From NCBI GenBank assembly GCA_963781895.1, contig CAWAIM010000037.1, forward strand, positions 1 through 64,000: DNA of 64,000 bases, in the 5' to 3' direction. Source of the DNA: Roseiarcus sp963781895. Lineage in GTDB: Bacteria > Pseudomonadota > Alphaproteobacteria > Rhizobiales > Beijerinckiaceae. Positions within the stretch are counted from its first letter, which is position 1. Each line of letters opens with the position of its first letter. Position numbers and translations under genes: made by a program. Positions 26,109 through 35,235 of this stretch are shown here, in pieces. The notes beneath the pieces were generated by a model. The model had not been told where the DNA came from. It saw only the letters and a program-made list of their open reading frames with translations, and did no database searches.

Positions 26109-26315
26109 ATGATCGAGCTGATTTTGACGGTATGCGCGCTCGCTGCGCCCGGGCAGTGCGATGAGGCGAAAGTGCAATTTGTTTCGCAGGGATCGCTGAT
26201 GCAGTGCATGATGCAGGCGCCGCCCTATATCGCCGCCTGGGCGGAAAGTCATCCCGCTGTGCGCGTTGCGCGTTGGCGATGCGCCTTTCCCGGGGCCGCG
26301 GGCGAGAAGATTTGA
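26109..26315 (+). CDS. Small conserved protein, function unknown
   Basis: 68 residues starting MIELILTVCALAAPGQCDEA, with a hydrophobic N-terminus that may be a signal or anchor. QGSLMQCMMQAPPYIAAWAE and ARWRCAFPGAAGEKI follow; three Cys after the first hydrophobic segment could form disulfides. The pattern (a start like MIELILTVC and a WRC block near the end) is one I associate with small Rhizobiales proteins. It stands alone between mptG and the pentapeptide gene. Function unknown. Confidence 0.65.
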   Translation: MIELILTVCALAAPGQCDEAKVQFVSQGSLMQCMMQAPPYIAAWAESHPAVRVARWRCAFPGAAGEKI

Positions 26316-26408
26316 TCGCCGCTTCGCCGCGGTCGGGCGGAAGCCTCGTAATGCGGGCCTTGAGATCGTCCATTGCTCGCCTCGGATGATGTGGGTAATT
26401 TGTTCGGC

Positions 26409-27209
26409 ATGCGCACACGACTCGCCAGACACGTCATCGGAGGTCCCATCGCGGCGGCATTGGCGTTCGCGTTGGTTTGCGCGCCGCATGCCCAGGACTT
26501 GATGCGCGGTCTCGATATGACGTCGCCCGACATGACCACGGCGGAAATGACGCGCGCCGAGGTTCAAGCCGAACTGGCGGCGGCCAAGGGGCGCGCCGCC
26601 GATCTGTCCGGCAAGCGTCTTTCCGGCCTCGATCTCTCTGGTCTCGATTTCACGGGCGCGAACTTGCGCGCGGCGCGGCTCAATCACGCCAATCTGGCTC
26701 GGGCCAGGCTTGACGGAGCGACGCTGGACCAGATCTGGGCGCTCAAAGTCGATCTCACCGATGCAAGTCTCGTCAAGGCGAGCCTGTTTGGCGCGCAGTT
26801 GGCGGGCGCGCGCCTCGACGGCGCGAATTTCGATCACGCGCGCGTCGCGGCCGACATGACCGGCGCGCGCCTGACTGGCGCCAGGTTCGAAGGCGCCGAT
26901 TGCAGCGCCGACGAAAAGAACCAGTCGATGGGTCTGATGCGCGCCTCGTTCAAGTCCGCCGATCTCACAGGCGTGGACTTCAAAGGCGCGAATCTCGCCC
27001 GCGCCGACCTGCGATTCGCCAAATTCAAGGGCGCCGATCTCACTGGCGCTTCGCTCCGCGAAGCGGACGCCAGCGGGGCGGATCTGCGCGGCGCCCGGCT
27101 CGACGGCGCCGACGTGACGGGTCTCGATGTCGATTCCGCGCGCATCGACGACAGCGCGGCGTCAGCCCTCGCCAAGGCGAGCCACCTCGACCGGGCCTAT
27201 CGCGACTAA
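26409..27209 (+). CDS. Exported pentapeptide-repeat protein
   Basis: 266 residues. Signal peptide MRTRLARHVIGGPIAAALAF with cleavage after APHAQ, so the product is probably periplasmic. A short helical linker (DMTTAEMTRAEVQAELAAAK) leads into pentapeptide repeats of the A(D/N)LxX type from about residue 65 to 250: DLSGKRLSGLDLSGLDFTGA, NLRAARLNHANLARARLDGA and many more, which fold as a right-handed square beta-helix. One break at ADCSADEKNQSMGLMR interrupts the array. ATG 26409 is chosen because the signal peptide begins there. It recurs near H4MPT genes in methylotrophs as I recall, but its role is unknown. Confidence 0.8.
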   Translation: MRTRLARHVIGGPIAAALAFALVCAPHAQDLMRGLDMTSPDMTTAEMTRAEVQAELAAAKGRAADLSGKRLSGLDLSGLDFTGANLRAARLNHANLARARLDGATLDQIWALKVDLTDASLVKASLFGAQLAGARLDGANFDHARVAADMTGARLTGARFEGADCSADEKNQSMGLMRASFKSADLTGVDFKGANLARADLRFAKFKGADLTGASLREADASGADLRGARLDGADVTGLDVDSARIDDSAASALAKASHLDRAYRD

Positions 27210-27361
27210 TGCGACGGTCATTGAAAATGACAGCAGCGGCGCGGGAGCTTCTGCTGAACGCGGCGGCGGCTCGGCGGCCGAAGGGGCGATGGCGCGCGCG
27301 CTTCGGCGGTTCCTCCGGATGACCTGTTCCTGCGCGGTCAACGCCGCGCGGGGAAATAGCG

Positions 27362-27953
27362 TCACTTGGCGATGTCGAGCGCGCGCAACTCCTCGACCAG
27401 AAAGGCCTCGGCGCGCCGCCAGGCTTCATCCGTATCGCCTCGGAAAGTCACCATCTTGTCGCTGACGAGCCGATCGGCCGCAAGATCGACGACCTGCATT
27501 TTGCCCCATTGAATGAGGGTGCTCATCTTCTGCACCTCGCCATAGAGCAACAGATGCGCCCCGGCCTGTTTGGCGGCCTCGATCAGCGCAGCGGGCGTCA
27601 TGCTTGTCGCCGTACAGGGCGGATCGGCGCAGGCGATCGCCACCGGCGCGTATTTTCCGCTGGCCGCGAGGTCGGCGCGCAGCTTGCTCATGAACGCGGC
27701 CATCTGCGCGCGATGTCGAGCGGCGTTGATCGCCCACCTCTCCCGAGGTGTCCTGGTAGTCGAAATCGATCACCGCGATCGGAACGGCGGCGGCAGGCCC
27801 CTGGTCGCTCGCGCGTTGTTGCTGGATCTCGGCGGCCGAGACATTGACGGCGGCGGAGGCCGCAAGCATCGCCGTCGCCGCCACAGCCAGCCTTCGTTGC
27901 ACCGTTCTCAAAACTGAAACCGTCGCCAAACTCGCCTCCTCCTCGGCGCGCAT
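27362..27953 (-). CDS. Exported DUF2380-type protein, one frameshift
   Basis: About 197 codons. A signal-like segment (RRLAVAATAMLAASAAVNVS) precedes AAAVPIAVIDFDYQDTSGEV, the hallmark of DUF2380. After a one-base shift near 27725 the other frame continues with MAAFMSKLRADLAASGKYAP, VAIACADPPCTATSM, QAGAHLLLYGEVQKMSTLIQ and LVSDKMVTFRGDTDEAWRRA. Start is uncertain: ATG 27953, or a TTG a little inside with GGAGG before it. Same strand as fhcC, 134 bases downstream of it. Function unknown. Confidence 0.7.
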
Positions 27954-28087
27954 CGCGCCGATATTGCGTTCGAAATCCGCCTCATAGACGCCCCATAGCG
28001 GGGAGCATGCGCGACAGCCTTCAGGCAAAGACCCGACTGGCGCGTCGCCGGCGGCGCGGACGGCGCGAACCGAAACGCGCGAGCGCG

Positions 28088-28900
28088 CTACATGCGGGGC
28101 GTCATGATCTCGCCTTTGCCAAGAGCGGCCAAATCGCCCGCCAACCGACGCAGCGGCCGACGAAACAATCTTGCGAGCCCTATGCTCGTCCGCGCAATGT
28201 GGTCGGCGATAAGGCGCGCCGCGACCAGCTCGTGCTCGCCGCAATCGCCGAACGACGGCGAAAACATCGTCGCGCCGCGGCCGAGCAGAATCGTGCCGCG
28301 GTCCATCAGATAGCCCGGCAGGTCGCCTGCCTCGCCGCCGATGGCCAGGGTCCCGGCGATCATCCGGCTGCCAGCATAGGCGCCGGCTCGGCCCTCGATC
28401 AGAACAACGCCCCGCCGCAGCCGGTCGCCGGCGCGCGATCCCGCGCCGCCTTTGACATGCAAAAGACCGCCGGTCATGCCGACAGTCTCGCCGCTCAGCG
28501 GACCGGCGAGCCGTTCGCCGGCGTCGCCCGTGATTTCCAGCGTTCCGCCCTTCATGCCGGAACCCGCGAATGCGCCAGCATTGCCGCGAACGGTCAGGCG
28601 GCCGCCCGACATCAGGCGGCCCGCCTCGACGCCGACATCGCCTTCGACAATGATTGCGCCGGCCGCCATGCCCAGGCCGACGCGGTCGAAGCGCTCCGCC
28701 CCTCCCTCGATCAGGACGGCCGCCGCATCGCCCTTGCGGACCCGGAACATATCTCCAACCGTCACCCGCTCTCGGGTCGTCTGCAGTTCGAACGCGGCGA
28801 TTTCCGCCACGCTCTTGCCCGCGAGGGATTGTGGGCTCAACGTCGAAAGATCGAGCCGCTGCGGCGGCGCCGCGCGCAGAGTGAAGGTCAACGGTCTCAA
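28088..28900 (-). CDS. fhcC: Formyltransferase/hydrolase complex subunit C
   Basis: 270 residues, homologous to subunit C of formylmethanofuran dehydrogenase; in bacteria it is a structural part of the Fhc complex that turns formyl-H4MPT into formate through methylofuran. The repetitive beta-helix of the GXGXXG type is plain: GRLTVRGNAGAFAGSGMKGG, GLLHVKGGAGSRAGDRLRRG, LIEGRAGAYAGSRMIAGTLA. The start is TTG 28900, overlapping the fhcD stop as TTGA; no ATG or GTG is close. Last gene of the fhcBADC operon. Confidence 0.93.
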   Translation of the reverse strand: MRPLTFTLRAAPPQRLDLSTLSPQSLAGKSVAEIAAFELQTTRERVTVGDMFRVRKGDAAAVLIEGGAERFDRVGLGMAAGAIIVEGDVGVEAGRLMSGGRLTVRGNAGAFAGSGMKGGTLEITGDAGERLAGPLSGETVGMTGGLLHVKGGAGSRAGDRLRRGVVLIEGRAGAYAGSRMIAGTLAIGGEAGDLPGYLMDRGTILLGRGATMFSPSFGDCGEHELVAARLIADHIARTSIGLARLFRRPLRRLAGDLAALGKGEIMTPRM

Positions 28901-29808
28901 GACAGCAGCTCATGGAGCCGATAGTGATGGCGCCCGAGCTTGCCGCCATAATTGCCGGCGCCGACCCGCAGCGCGCCGCGCTCTGGACCGAGGCCGATAA
29001 CAGCGGCCAGCCCGGCGCGCATGGCCTCGGCGACCGCGGCGCTATCCAGCCCGTCGATCACGACTTCGAGCACCGAGCCGATCTCAGGGCCGAGTTCAGT
29101 GTCGACCGCGCCTTTCAAGGTCGGGCAATAGGCGTCGTTGGTCGAAGCGCTCGCGCCCTTGTATTTCGATCCGAGTTTGGATCCCGAGCGGGCGATGCCG
29201 CCGGGAAACGGCATGACGACGCCATCGACCGCGCGCATCGCCGCGACTGCCGCTTCCGCCGCTGCAAGCGTCTTGGCCCGACTTGCGCCCATGATCAGCA
29301 GATTGCCGCCGCCGACCGCCTTCTTCGTCATATGGGTGGTCGATTCGCAGACGAACTCGCCGTCCATGACCGGCACCCGCCAAAAGCGGCGAGAGCCGAG
29401 CTTCTTGGCGATCTGCCAGCCGTCGCCGAAAAAACGGATGGCCGCGCCGAGCTTCAGCGTCTCTTCGCCCGTCTCCAGGCCCGCGTAGCAGGCCGATCCA
29501 GGACTGGTGAGCACGCATTGGCCGACGCGATTTTGCACCTGCCGCTGCAACTCGGAAGTCGAAACCGCGAACAGCAGCACACGCACGCCCGGCCGCCCGT
29601 CCCGCGTTTCGCGAGGCGACAGAACCCGATCGACGCCCGCCTCGCATCCGCAGGCGATGACCGACGTCGCGAAGCCCGTCATGGTCGTCGCCGCCTGCAA
29701 CGCCCAGCGCGCGGTCGGGGCCGTAATGACGAGCGCGGTCGCGCGCATGTCGAAAGCCTCGGCAAAAGTGTCGTCGATCGCAATGCCCTCAACCGTCAGC
29801 GCAGGCAT
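28897..29808 (-). CDS. fhcD: Formylmethanofuran--H4MPT formyltransferase (Fhc subunit D)
   Basis: 303 residues. Moves the formyl group from formyl-H4MPT to methylofuran. Start MPALTVEGIAIDDTFAEAFD, then ACGCEAGVDRVLSPRETRDG, FAVSTSELQRQVQNRVGQCV and SPGSACYAGLETGEE, and late PEIGSVLEVVIDGLDSAAVA are all family landmarks. Overlaps fhcA by 13 bases upstream and fhcC by 4 downstream, so the subunits are translationally coupled. Confidence 0.95.
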   Translation of the reverse strand: MPALTVEGIAIDDTFAEAFDMRATALVITAPTARWALQAATTMTGFATSVIACGCEAGVDRVLSPRETRDGRPGVRVLLFAVSTSELQRQVQNRVGQCVLTSPGSACYAGLETGEETLKLGAAIRFFGDGWQIAKKLGSRRFWRVPVMDGEFVCESTTHMTKKAVGGGNLLIMGASRAKTLAAAEAAVAAMRAVDGVVMPFPGGIARSGSKLGSKYKGASASTNDAYCPTLKGAVDTELGPEIGSVLEVVIDGLDSAAVAEAMRAGLAAVIGLGPERGALRVGAGNYGGKLGRHHYRLHELLS

Positions 29809-31433
29809 GCAACGGCCTCGAAGGGTTGCGGGCGGCCGATCGCTCCGTCGGGCACGCGCATGAAGTCGGAAGCAAGCCCGTAGCGTTCGTCATAATAATC
29901 CGACATGCGCCGCCGAATCGAGGCTTCGACCGCAGGCGAGGCTTCGAACGCCCGGCCGAAACGGTAGTGCGTGACTTGACCCTCGCGCACCACGAGATCT
30001 CCGTCCTTATAAACCCGCTCCGCCGCTCGGAACATCTGGGCGAGGTCCTTGCCGGGACGATAGAGCGCGATGTCGGCGCGGCCGCCGACGCCCAGATGCC
30101 CTCGATCGGAAAGCCCCAGGAGTTTCGCCGGCGCCGCGCGGGTCATCGCAGCGATCTCGTAGAGCGTGTACTCGCGCGTTAGCGAAGGCAGCGTCGTCAC
30201 CGCTCTCGCCTCCGCCGGCAGTCGCGACAGCCATTGCGCGCGCAAGTCCCTGTTCATCAGCAGCGCGAACAGCTCGGGATAAGTCGTGAACGGGGCGCCA
30301 TTGGGGTGATCGGTGGTGAAGAACACGCGCCACGGATCGTTGATCAGCAGGAACAGCTCGAGACCGACAGCGAATTGCACGGCGTTGAAAAAACTGCCCG
30401 CCTCGTACTTATAGGGCACAACGCCGCCGCCGTTCGAGTCGCCGTCAAAGATCACGTATTTCTTCGGATTGGCGTGACCGCGCGCGGCGAACTGGCGCAG
30501 CACGTCGGACGAAATCGTCACGGTCTGCCCGAACATCACCTGCCCGACGTCGATCGTGACGCTCCTGGCCGCGTTGATCGCCTCTGCGAGCTGCGGCGCC
30601 GCGGACGAAAAACCCCGCGGGCCCTCGGCCCCGTAGCCATAGAATTGGAGGTGCGCGAGATGCAGGGGCAGATCCTCGGCGGCCGCTATCGTCGTCAAGG
30701 CCGTCTCGACGTTTCCCGCAATGCCGAGATTGTTGCAGTGAATGTGCAGGGGATGCGGCACGCCGAGTTCATGCACCGCCCGCTGCAGGCCCTTGACGAT
30801 CTGGCGGCTCGTGACCCCGTACCACGGCACCACGTCGTCAAACGAGAAGCTGCGCACGTTGTCCTTGAACGCCGCGACGCCGCCGGCGTTGATCACCTTG
30901 ATGCCGAGCGCCCTGGTCGATTGCAGGGTCCAGGCGACGTGATCGCGGATTGCGCCCGGGCCTTCGCCGGCGCGGATCAGCTGGAGCACGAAATCGTCGT
31001 TGCCGAGAATGGCGAGGATCGCCTTGTCGATGATCGGTACGTCGGCGAGCTCGAGATGCGCATGCAACGCATAATGCGGCGACACGGCAGGTTCGACGAC
31101 AGTGGTAAAGCCCATTTCCGCATAGAGGCAGCCGGTCTCGAAAGTCGACCAGCCGGCATTCGAGAGCGGCGTCGCGGAGGGACGGCGCGCGTGGGCGCGG
31201 TGCTGCTCCGGCAGGAGGAGCCGCGCCGTGTTCACGTTGCTCCCGGCGATATGCGAATGAATGTCGATCCCGCCGGCCATCACGATCAGACCTTCGGCGT
31301 CGACCACATCATCCGCGGACGCGCCTCCCGGCGGTGGCGTCACGATCCGGTCATCGCGAATCCAAAGATCGCCGATTTCGTCGCGCTCGTTTGCGGGATC
31401 GAGGATGCGGCCGCCCTTGAGGTGGGTCAGCAT
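29796..31433 (-). CDS. fhcA: Formylmethanofuran hydrolase, Fhc subunit A
   Basis: 545-residue amidohydrolase-type subunit that hydrolyses formyl-methylofuran to formate. Zinc-site motif GGIDIHSHIAGSNVNTARLL near residue 52, then LHIHCNNLGIAGNVETALTT, LHLAHLQFYGYG, and VFFTTDHPNGAPFTTYPELF with the catalytic Asp. ATG 31433 begins MLTHLKGGRILDPANERDEI. In the sequence as given, the frame is open continuously with the upstream fhcB frame, but this comes from a single-base shift in fhcB (see there); the normal arrangement is ATGCTGA, with fhcB stop inside the fhcA start. Confidence 0.95.
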   Translation of the reverse strand: MLTHLKGGRILDPANERDEIGDLWIRDDRIVTPPPGGASADDVVDAEGLIVMAGGIDIHSHIAGSNVNTARLLLPEQHRAHARRPSATPLSNAGWSTFETGCLYAEMGFTTVVEPAVSPHYALHAHLELADVPIIDKAILAILGNDDFVLQLIRAGEGPGAIRDHVAWTLQSTRALGIKVINAGGVAAFKDNVRSFSFDDVVPWYGVTSRQIVKGLQRAVHELGVPHPLHIHCNNLGIAGNVETALTTIAAAEDLPLHLAHLQFYGYGAEGPRGFSSAAPQLAEAINAARSVTIDVGQVMFGQTVTISSDVLRQFAARGHANPKKYVIFDGDSNGGGVVPYKYEAGSFFNAVQFAVGLELFLLINDPWRVFFTTDHPNGAPFTTYPELFALLMNRDLRAQWLSRLPAEARAVTTLPSLTREYTLYEIAAMTRAAPAKLLGLSDRGHLGVGGRADIALYRPGKDLAQMFRAAERVYKDGDLVVREGQVTHYRFGRAFEASPAVEASIRRRMSDYYDERYGLASDFMRVPDGAIGRPQPFEAVACLR

Positions 31434-32636
31434 GCGGCGCTCGCGCCTTGGAGCCGTGCGGCGATGCGCGCGAGCGCATGCGCGACGCTTGGCGCGTCGC
31501 CGTCCGCCGGCGAGGCCGCGGCTATGGGCGACGAGAGTCCCCGTGTCCGGGCAATGCAGAACCGCGTCGTGATCGAGGCCAGGTCGCCCGACCTCGATCC
31601 GCACGTTGGGCGTCATGCGTAAGCGCGTCTGCCGATCGCACAGCGCGATCGTTGGCGTTCGGTTTCGCCACTCTGGCGCAGGAGCGCCGAAGGCGGAGAT
31701 CCACAATATGCAGTCGGTCTCATTCGACGCGACCAGCCGTTCAGCGTCGTAACGCCATGGATCGTGCAAAGGTCCGTCGGATCCGAACCCCGTTCTTACC
31801 GGAAAGCCGGTCATCCATCCGCACACCTCAAGCACGCCCGCGCCATTGTCGGGCGGAGCGAGAGGCAAGGTGGAGAACCGGGTCGTTTCGTTGAGGTCGC
31901 GCACAATCCCGTTGAGCATTTCAATCTCGAGCGCGTCGAGACACGCCGCCGTCCAGACAGCGACGCCGAATTTCGCGCCCTTCAGCGCAGCCGTGATCGC
32001 GTCGAGCGCGCCCGGCTCAAGTTCGGCCCGAGGTACTCGACGGTTCTTGACGCGGGCGCGCAGCGCCGCAAGATTGGCGGCCAGCGTTGTGCCGAGCCCC
32101 GCCGCGACGATCTGAGCCGCGCCGTCGAATTCGGTTAGCCTGCTCTCTGATCCCGGAGCGAGCCAGAGGATGCGCCGCGCGACATCCACGCCGTGCGGCC
32201 TTGCGGGCGGCTTAAGCAGCCGCTCATTCAGGGCGGGCCAGGTTTCCCATAGGCTTTCGCCGACGAGCAGCACAACATCGGCGCGCACCCTCGCTTCTCC
32301 GGGCGTCGTGACCATGACCCCGGTTTCGCGCTGACTATCAAGGTCGCGGAAAAGCGCCGCGGAATGCATGTGGTCGACGACGCCGCCCACGCGCTCGGCG
32401 AGCGCGACCGCGGCCCTTGCCCCCTCGACGTCGGCGCCCAAGCCGGCGATGAGCGGCTGAGCGCTCGCGGCCAGAATATGGGCGGCGGCCGTCACGGCTT
32501 CATCGAATGAAACCGCGGCGCCCTCGACCCACGCTATTGGTTGGCCGTCAACCTTCTGCCTGCGCGCCACGGACTCCGCCCACCTCGAACGTTTGAACCC
32601 AAGCGCCCTGTCATCACTCTGACGAGGCGACTTCAC
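31427..32636 (-). CDS. fhcB: Formyltransferase/hydrolase complex subunit B, one frameshift at the 3' end
   Basis: About 402 codons; homologue of the molybdopterin-type subunit B of formylmethanofuran dehydrogenase but lacking cluster motifs, as usual for bacterial FhcB. FDEAVTAAAHILAASAQPLI, IAGLGADVEGARAAVALAER, VVDHMHSAALFRDLDSQRET, VVLLVGESLWETWPALNERL and GWMTGFPVRTGFGSDGPLHD identify it. The frame runs into fhcA without a stop. Dropping or adding one base near 31520 restores the expected end ASPADGDAPSVAHALARIAA, RLQGASAAC then TGA at 31429-31427. Start is uncertain: GTG 32636 is the longest, and no good ribosome site is seen. Confidence 0.88.
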
Positions 32637-33148
32637 AAGGACAAATGCGCCTTCGCCACGATCGCTTGACCGTGCCGCTTACAACTCGGCGCGACCTTAG
32701 CGCGCTCGTTGACTGGCGTTGCACAAACACGGTTCCTCAAGCGTGCCGCGACCAACCCGATCGACATCTACGCTCACGGCGCCCCCCCATTTCTCCATCA
32801 GCGCCAGCGGAGCGCGCCACGCGTCGTCCGGCGACCCGGTGTCCTCGGCCCCGCATCTTAGAGGCAGATTCTTGAACGAATAAACAGCCCCTGTGCACAG
32901 AAATCGCGCCCGCGGCTCCTCTGGCGGGGATTGGGGAGACGAATGCCGATCTCCGCCGCCCATTTCCGCGCGGCGGACTGGACAGATCGTCGGTGAATCG
33001 TTTCAATCGAATCAATCATGCAATAAGGGAAGCGCCTGCTGGTGGCCACCGCGTTCGCTCTATCGACGCGCGCAGCGGCAATTTGCCGCGAAGCGCCTGT
33101 ACGCGACCGCGCCGCGATCGACGAAGTTCCCGGTCACGGAAACGAGCA
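32637..33148. other. Divergent intergenic region between the fhc and mch operons
   Basis: 512 bases between leftward fhcB and the rightward ATP-grasp gene. No supported gene. It must hold promoters for both operons, so it is a place to look for a shared C1 regulator site. I see no clear palindrome or canonical -35/-10. Confidence 0.5.
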
Positions 33149-34267
33149 ATGGCTGACCGGCGCGCCATGATAGTTGTCGGCTACTCTGCGCGCTCGCTCG
33201 CGTCCTCCGCCCGGCGCGCTGGCTTCGCTCCTCTCGCGATCGACGTATTTGGCGATGACGATACGCGCGAGGTCAGCGCGGCCACAATCACGCTTGGAGG
33301 CGGATTGACGAACGGGTTGACGGCGGGGGCGGTCATCGACGCCGTCAAAGCCTTGATCCGCGCCTACGATCCGATCGGGCTCATCTATGGCTCCGGGTTC
33401 GAACATCAGCCTGCATTAATCGCGGCGATCGCGCGCGAGACGCGCGTTTTCGGCAACGACGCCCGAACGCTCGCTCGGGCGAAGAATCCCGTCGTCTTCG
33501 CACAAATTTGTGCGAGCGCCGGTGTGCCGCATCCACGGATTGCCTTGCGGCCGCCGGAAGAACCGGAAGGCTGGCTGATGAAGCGGCGGGGCGCGGCGGG
33601 CGGCGCGCATGTTTTGGCTGCGACCCGAGACGGCATGGTTCCATCGGACGGCTATTTCCAGCGCAAGGAAAAAGGCCGGAGCGTTTCGGCGTTGTTCGTT
33701 GCCGACGGAACATCCGCATCGATAGTCGGCCTGAGCGCGCAGTGGACGGCGCCAACGGAGAGAGCGCCATTTCGCTATGGCGGGGCCGTCGGTCCACTCG
33801 ACCTCGACGCCGCGCGAACCGACGACGTCGGGCGTGCGGTTGGACGCGTCACGCGGGAGCTTGGTCTCGTTGGGCTCAACAGCGCCGATTTCCTCGTTTC
33901 CGACGACGTGGCCTGGCTGGTCGAGATCAACCCCAGGCCCGGCGCCACGCTGGATGTGTTCGATTCGGCTGAGGACGCTTTAATTGCGAATCACGTTGCC
34001 GCCTGCGAAGGCCTGATAATGGCGCCCGCCGCGAGTACGGAGCGAAGAGCCGCCCAGCTCGTTTACGCGTCCTGCGACACTGTGCCGCGACTCGAATCGA
34101 GTTGGCCGGATTGGACCGCTGATCGACCGGCGTGGGGAACTCGCATCGACGCAGGAAATCCGTTGTGTACAGTGCTCTCCTCCGCAACGAGCATTGAGGC
34201 GGCCAGACGCCTCGCTGGAGAGCGCGCGCGCCAAATCATCGAACTTTTCGAGGGGTCCACAAGGTGA
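33149..34267 (+). CDS. ATP-grasp protein of the H4MPT/methylofuran gene set
   Basis: 372 residues. An N-terminal Rossmann-like part (MIVVGYSARSLASSARRAGF, then LIYGSGFEHQPALIAAIA) leads to an ATP-grasp domain: WLMKRRGAAGGAHVLAATRD, YFQRKEKGRSVSALFVADGT, and the metal-binding WLVEINPRPGATLDVFDSAE. In methanogens the ATP-grasp enzyme MfnD attaches glutamate to tyramine for methanofuran; this gene is a candidate for that or a similar ligation, by inference. ATG 33149 is used; a second ATG lies six codons in. It overlaps mch by GTGA and heads the five-gene cluster ending with fae. Confidence 0.8.
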   Translation: MADRRAMIVVGYSARSLASSARRAGFAPLAIDVFGDDDTREVSAATITLGGGLTNGLTAGAVIDAVKALIRAYDPIGLIYGSGFEHQPALIAAIARETRVFGNDARTLARAKNPVVFAQICASAGVPHPRIALRPPEEPEGWLMKRRGAAGGAHVLAATRDGMVPSDGYFQRKEKGRSVSALFVADGTSASIVGLSAQWTAPTERAPFRYGGAVGPLDLDAARTDDVGRAVGRVTRELGLVGLNSADFLVSDDVAWLVEINPRPGATLDVFDSAEDALIANHVAACEGLIMAPAASTERRAAQLVYASCDTVPRLESSWPDWTADRPAWGTRIDAGNPLCTVLSSATSIEAARRLAGERARQIIELFEGSTR

Positions 34268-35235
34268 ATTCCGGCCAAACAATAAGCGTCAACCGTCGCG
34301 CCGCGGAGTTGACGGCCGCGCTGCGCCGCGACGCAGCGATCCTGAACCTTGGCGTCGAGAACGGACCTCTCGGCGAAGCCCTCATCGACGCTGGCGCTTC
34401 CCATCGCGGGGGCGTCGAGGCGGGATTGCGCATCGCCGAAATCTGCATGGGGGGCCTCGGCAGGGTGCGCCTTACGCCCGACGGCGCGACGCCGCGTTGG
34501 CCATGGGCGATTGCGGTGACCTCGTCGCAGCCGGTCATCGCCTGTCTCGGCAGTCAATACGCGGGGTGGCGTCTGGCGCATGGATCTGGCCCGAGCGCCT
34601 TCCTTGCGCTTGGCTCGGGCCCAGCCCGAGCCCTGGCGAAGACGGAGACAGTGCTCAAAGACATCGGCTACGCCGATGAGGCGGATAGCGCGACGCTTGT
34701 CATCGAGAGCAGCCGGCCGCCGCCGCCGGAAATTGTCGAGAAAGTCGTTCGCGAGTGCCGTATCGCGCCGTCGGCGCTGACGGTGATCTTTGCGCGCACG
34801 CAAAGTCTTGCCGGCGCCACGCAAGTCGTGGCGCGCGTGCTGGAAGTGGCGCTCCACAAAGCGCATGAATTGAAATTTCCGCTTGACCGCGTCGTCGACG
34901 GCATGGGCGCCGCGCCCTTGTGCCCGCCCCATCCCGATTTCATTGCCGCGATGGGCCGCACTAACGACGCGATCATCTACGGCGGACGCGTGCAGCTCTT
35001 TGTCACCGGACCTGCGGCGGACGCCAAAGCGCTCGCCGAAGCGTTGCCTAGCCGCAACTCGCGGGATTTTGGCGCCCCCTTCGCTGAAATCTTCAAACGC
35101 TTCAAGGGCGACTTTTACGCCATCGATCCGATGTTGTTCAGCCCGGCTGAAATCATTGTCACCGCTATCGAAAGTGGGGCGAGTTTTCGCGCCGGGGCTC
35201 TACATCACGAACTGCTCGATGCCAGCTTCGCCTGA
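34264..35235 (+). CDS. mch: Methenyl-H4MPT cyclohydrolase
   Basis: Hydrolyses methenyl-H4MPT to 5-formyl-H4MPT in the cytoplasm. 323 residues: ISVNRRAAELTAALRRDAAI, EICMGGLGRVRLTPDGATPR, VTSSQPVIACLGSQYAGWRL, SGPARALAKTETVLKDIGYA and PPHPDFIAAMGRTNDAIIYG are all canonical for Mch. GTG 34264 overlaps the upstream stop as GTGA. The following ATP-grasp gene starts 17 bases before the mch stop. Confidence 0.96.
   Translation: MNSGQTISVNRRAAELTAALRRDAAILNLGVENGPLGEALIDAGASHRGGVEAGLRIAEICMGGLGRVRLTPDGATPRWPWAIAVTSSQPVIACLGSQYAGWRLAHGSGPSAFLALGSGPARALAKTETVLKDIGYADEADSATLVIESSRPPPPEIVEKVVRECRIAPSALTVIFARTQSLAGATQVVARVLEVALHKAHELKFPLDRVVDGMGAAPLCPPHPDFIAAMGRTNDAIIYGGRVQLFVTGPAADAKALAEALPSRNSRDFGAPFAEIFKRFKGDFYAIDPMLFSPAEIIVTAIESGASFRAGALHHELLDASFA

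Noticed and set aside
29796..32636. A genuine FhcB-FhcA fusion enzyme
   Set aside because: The junction has about 37 non-homologous codons, and a single-base correction restores the standard FhcB end and overlapping FhcA start.
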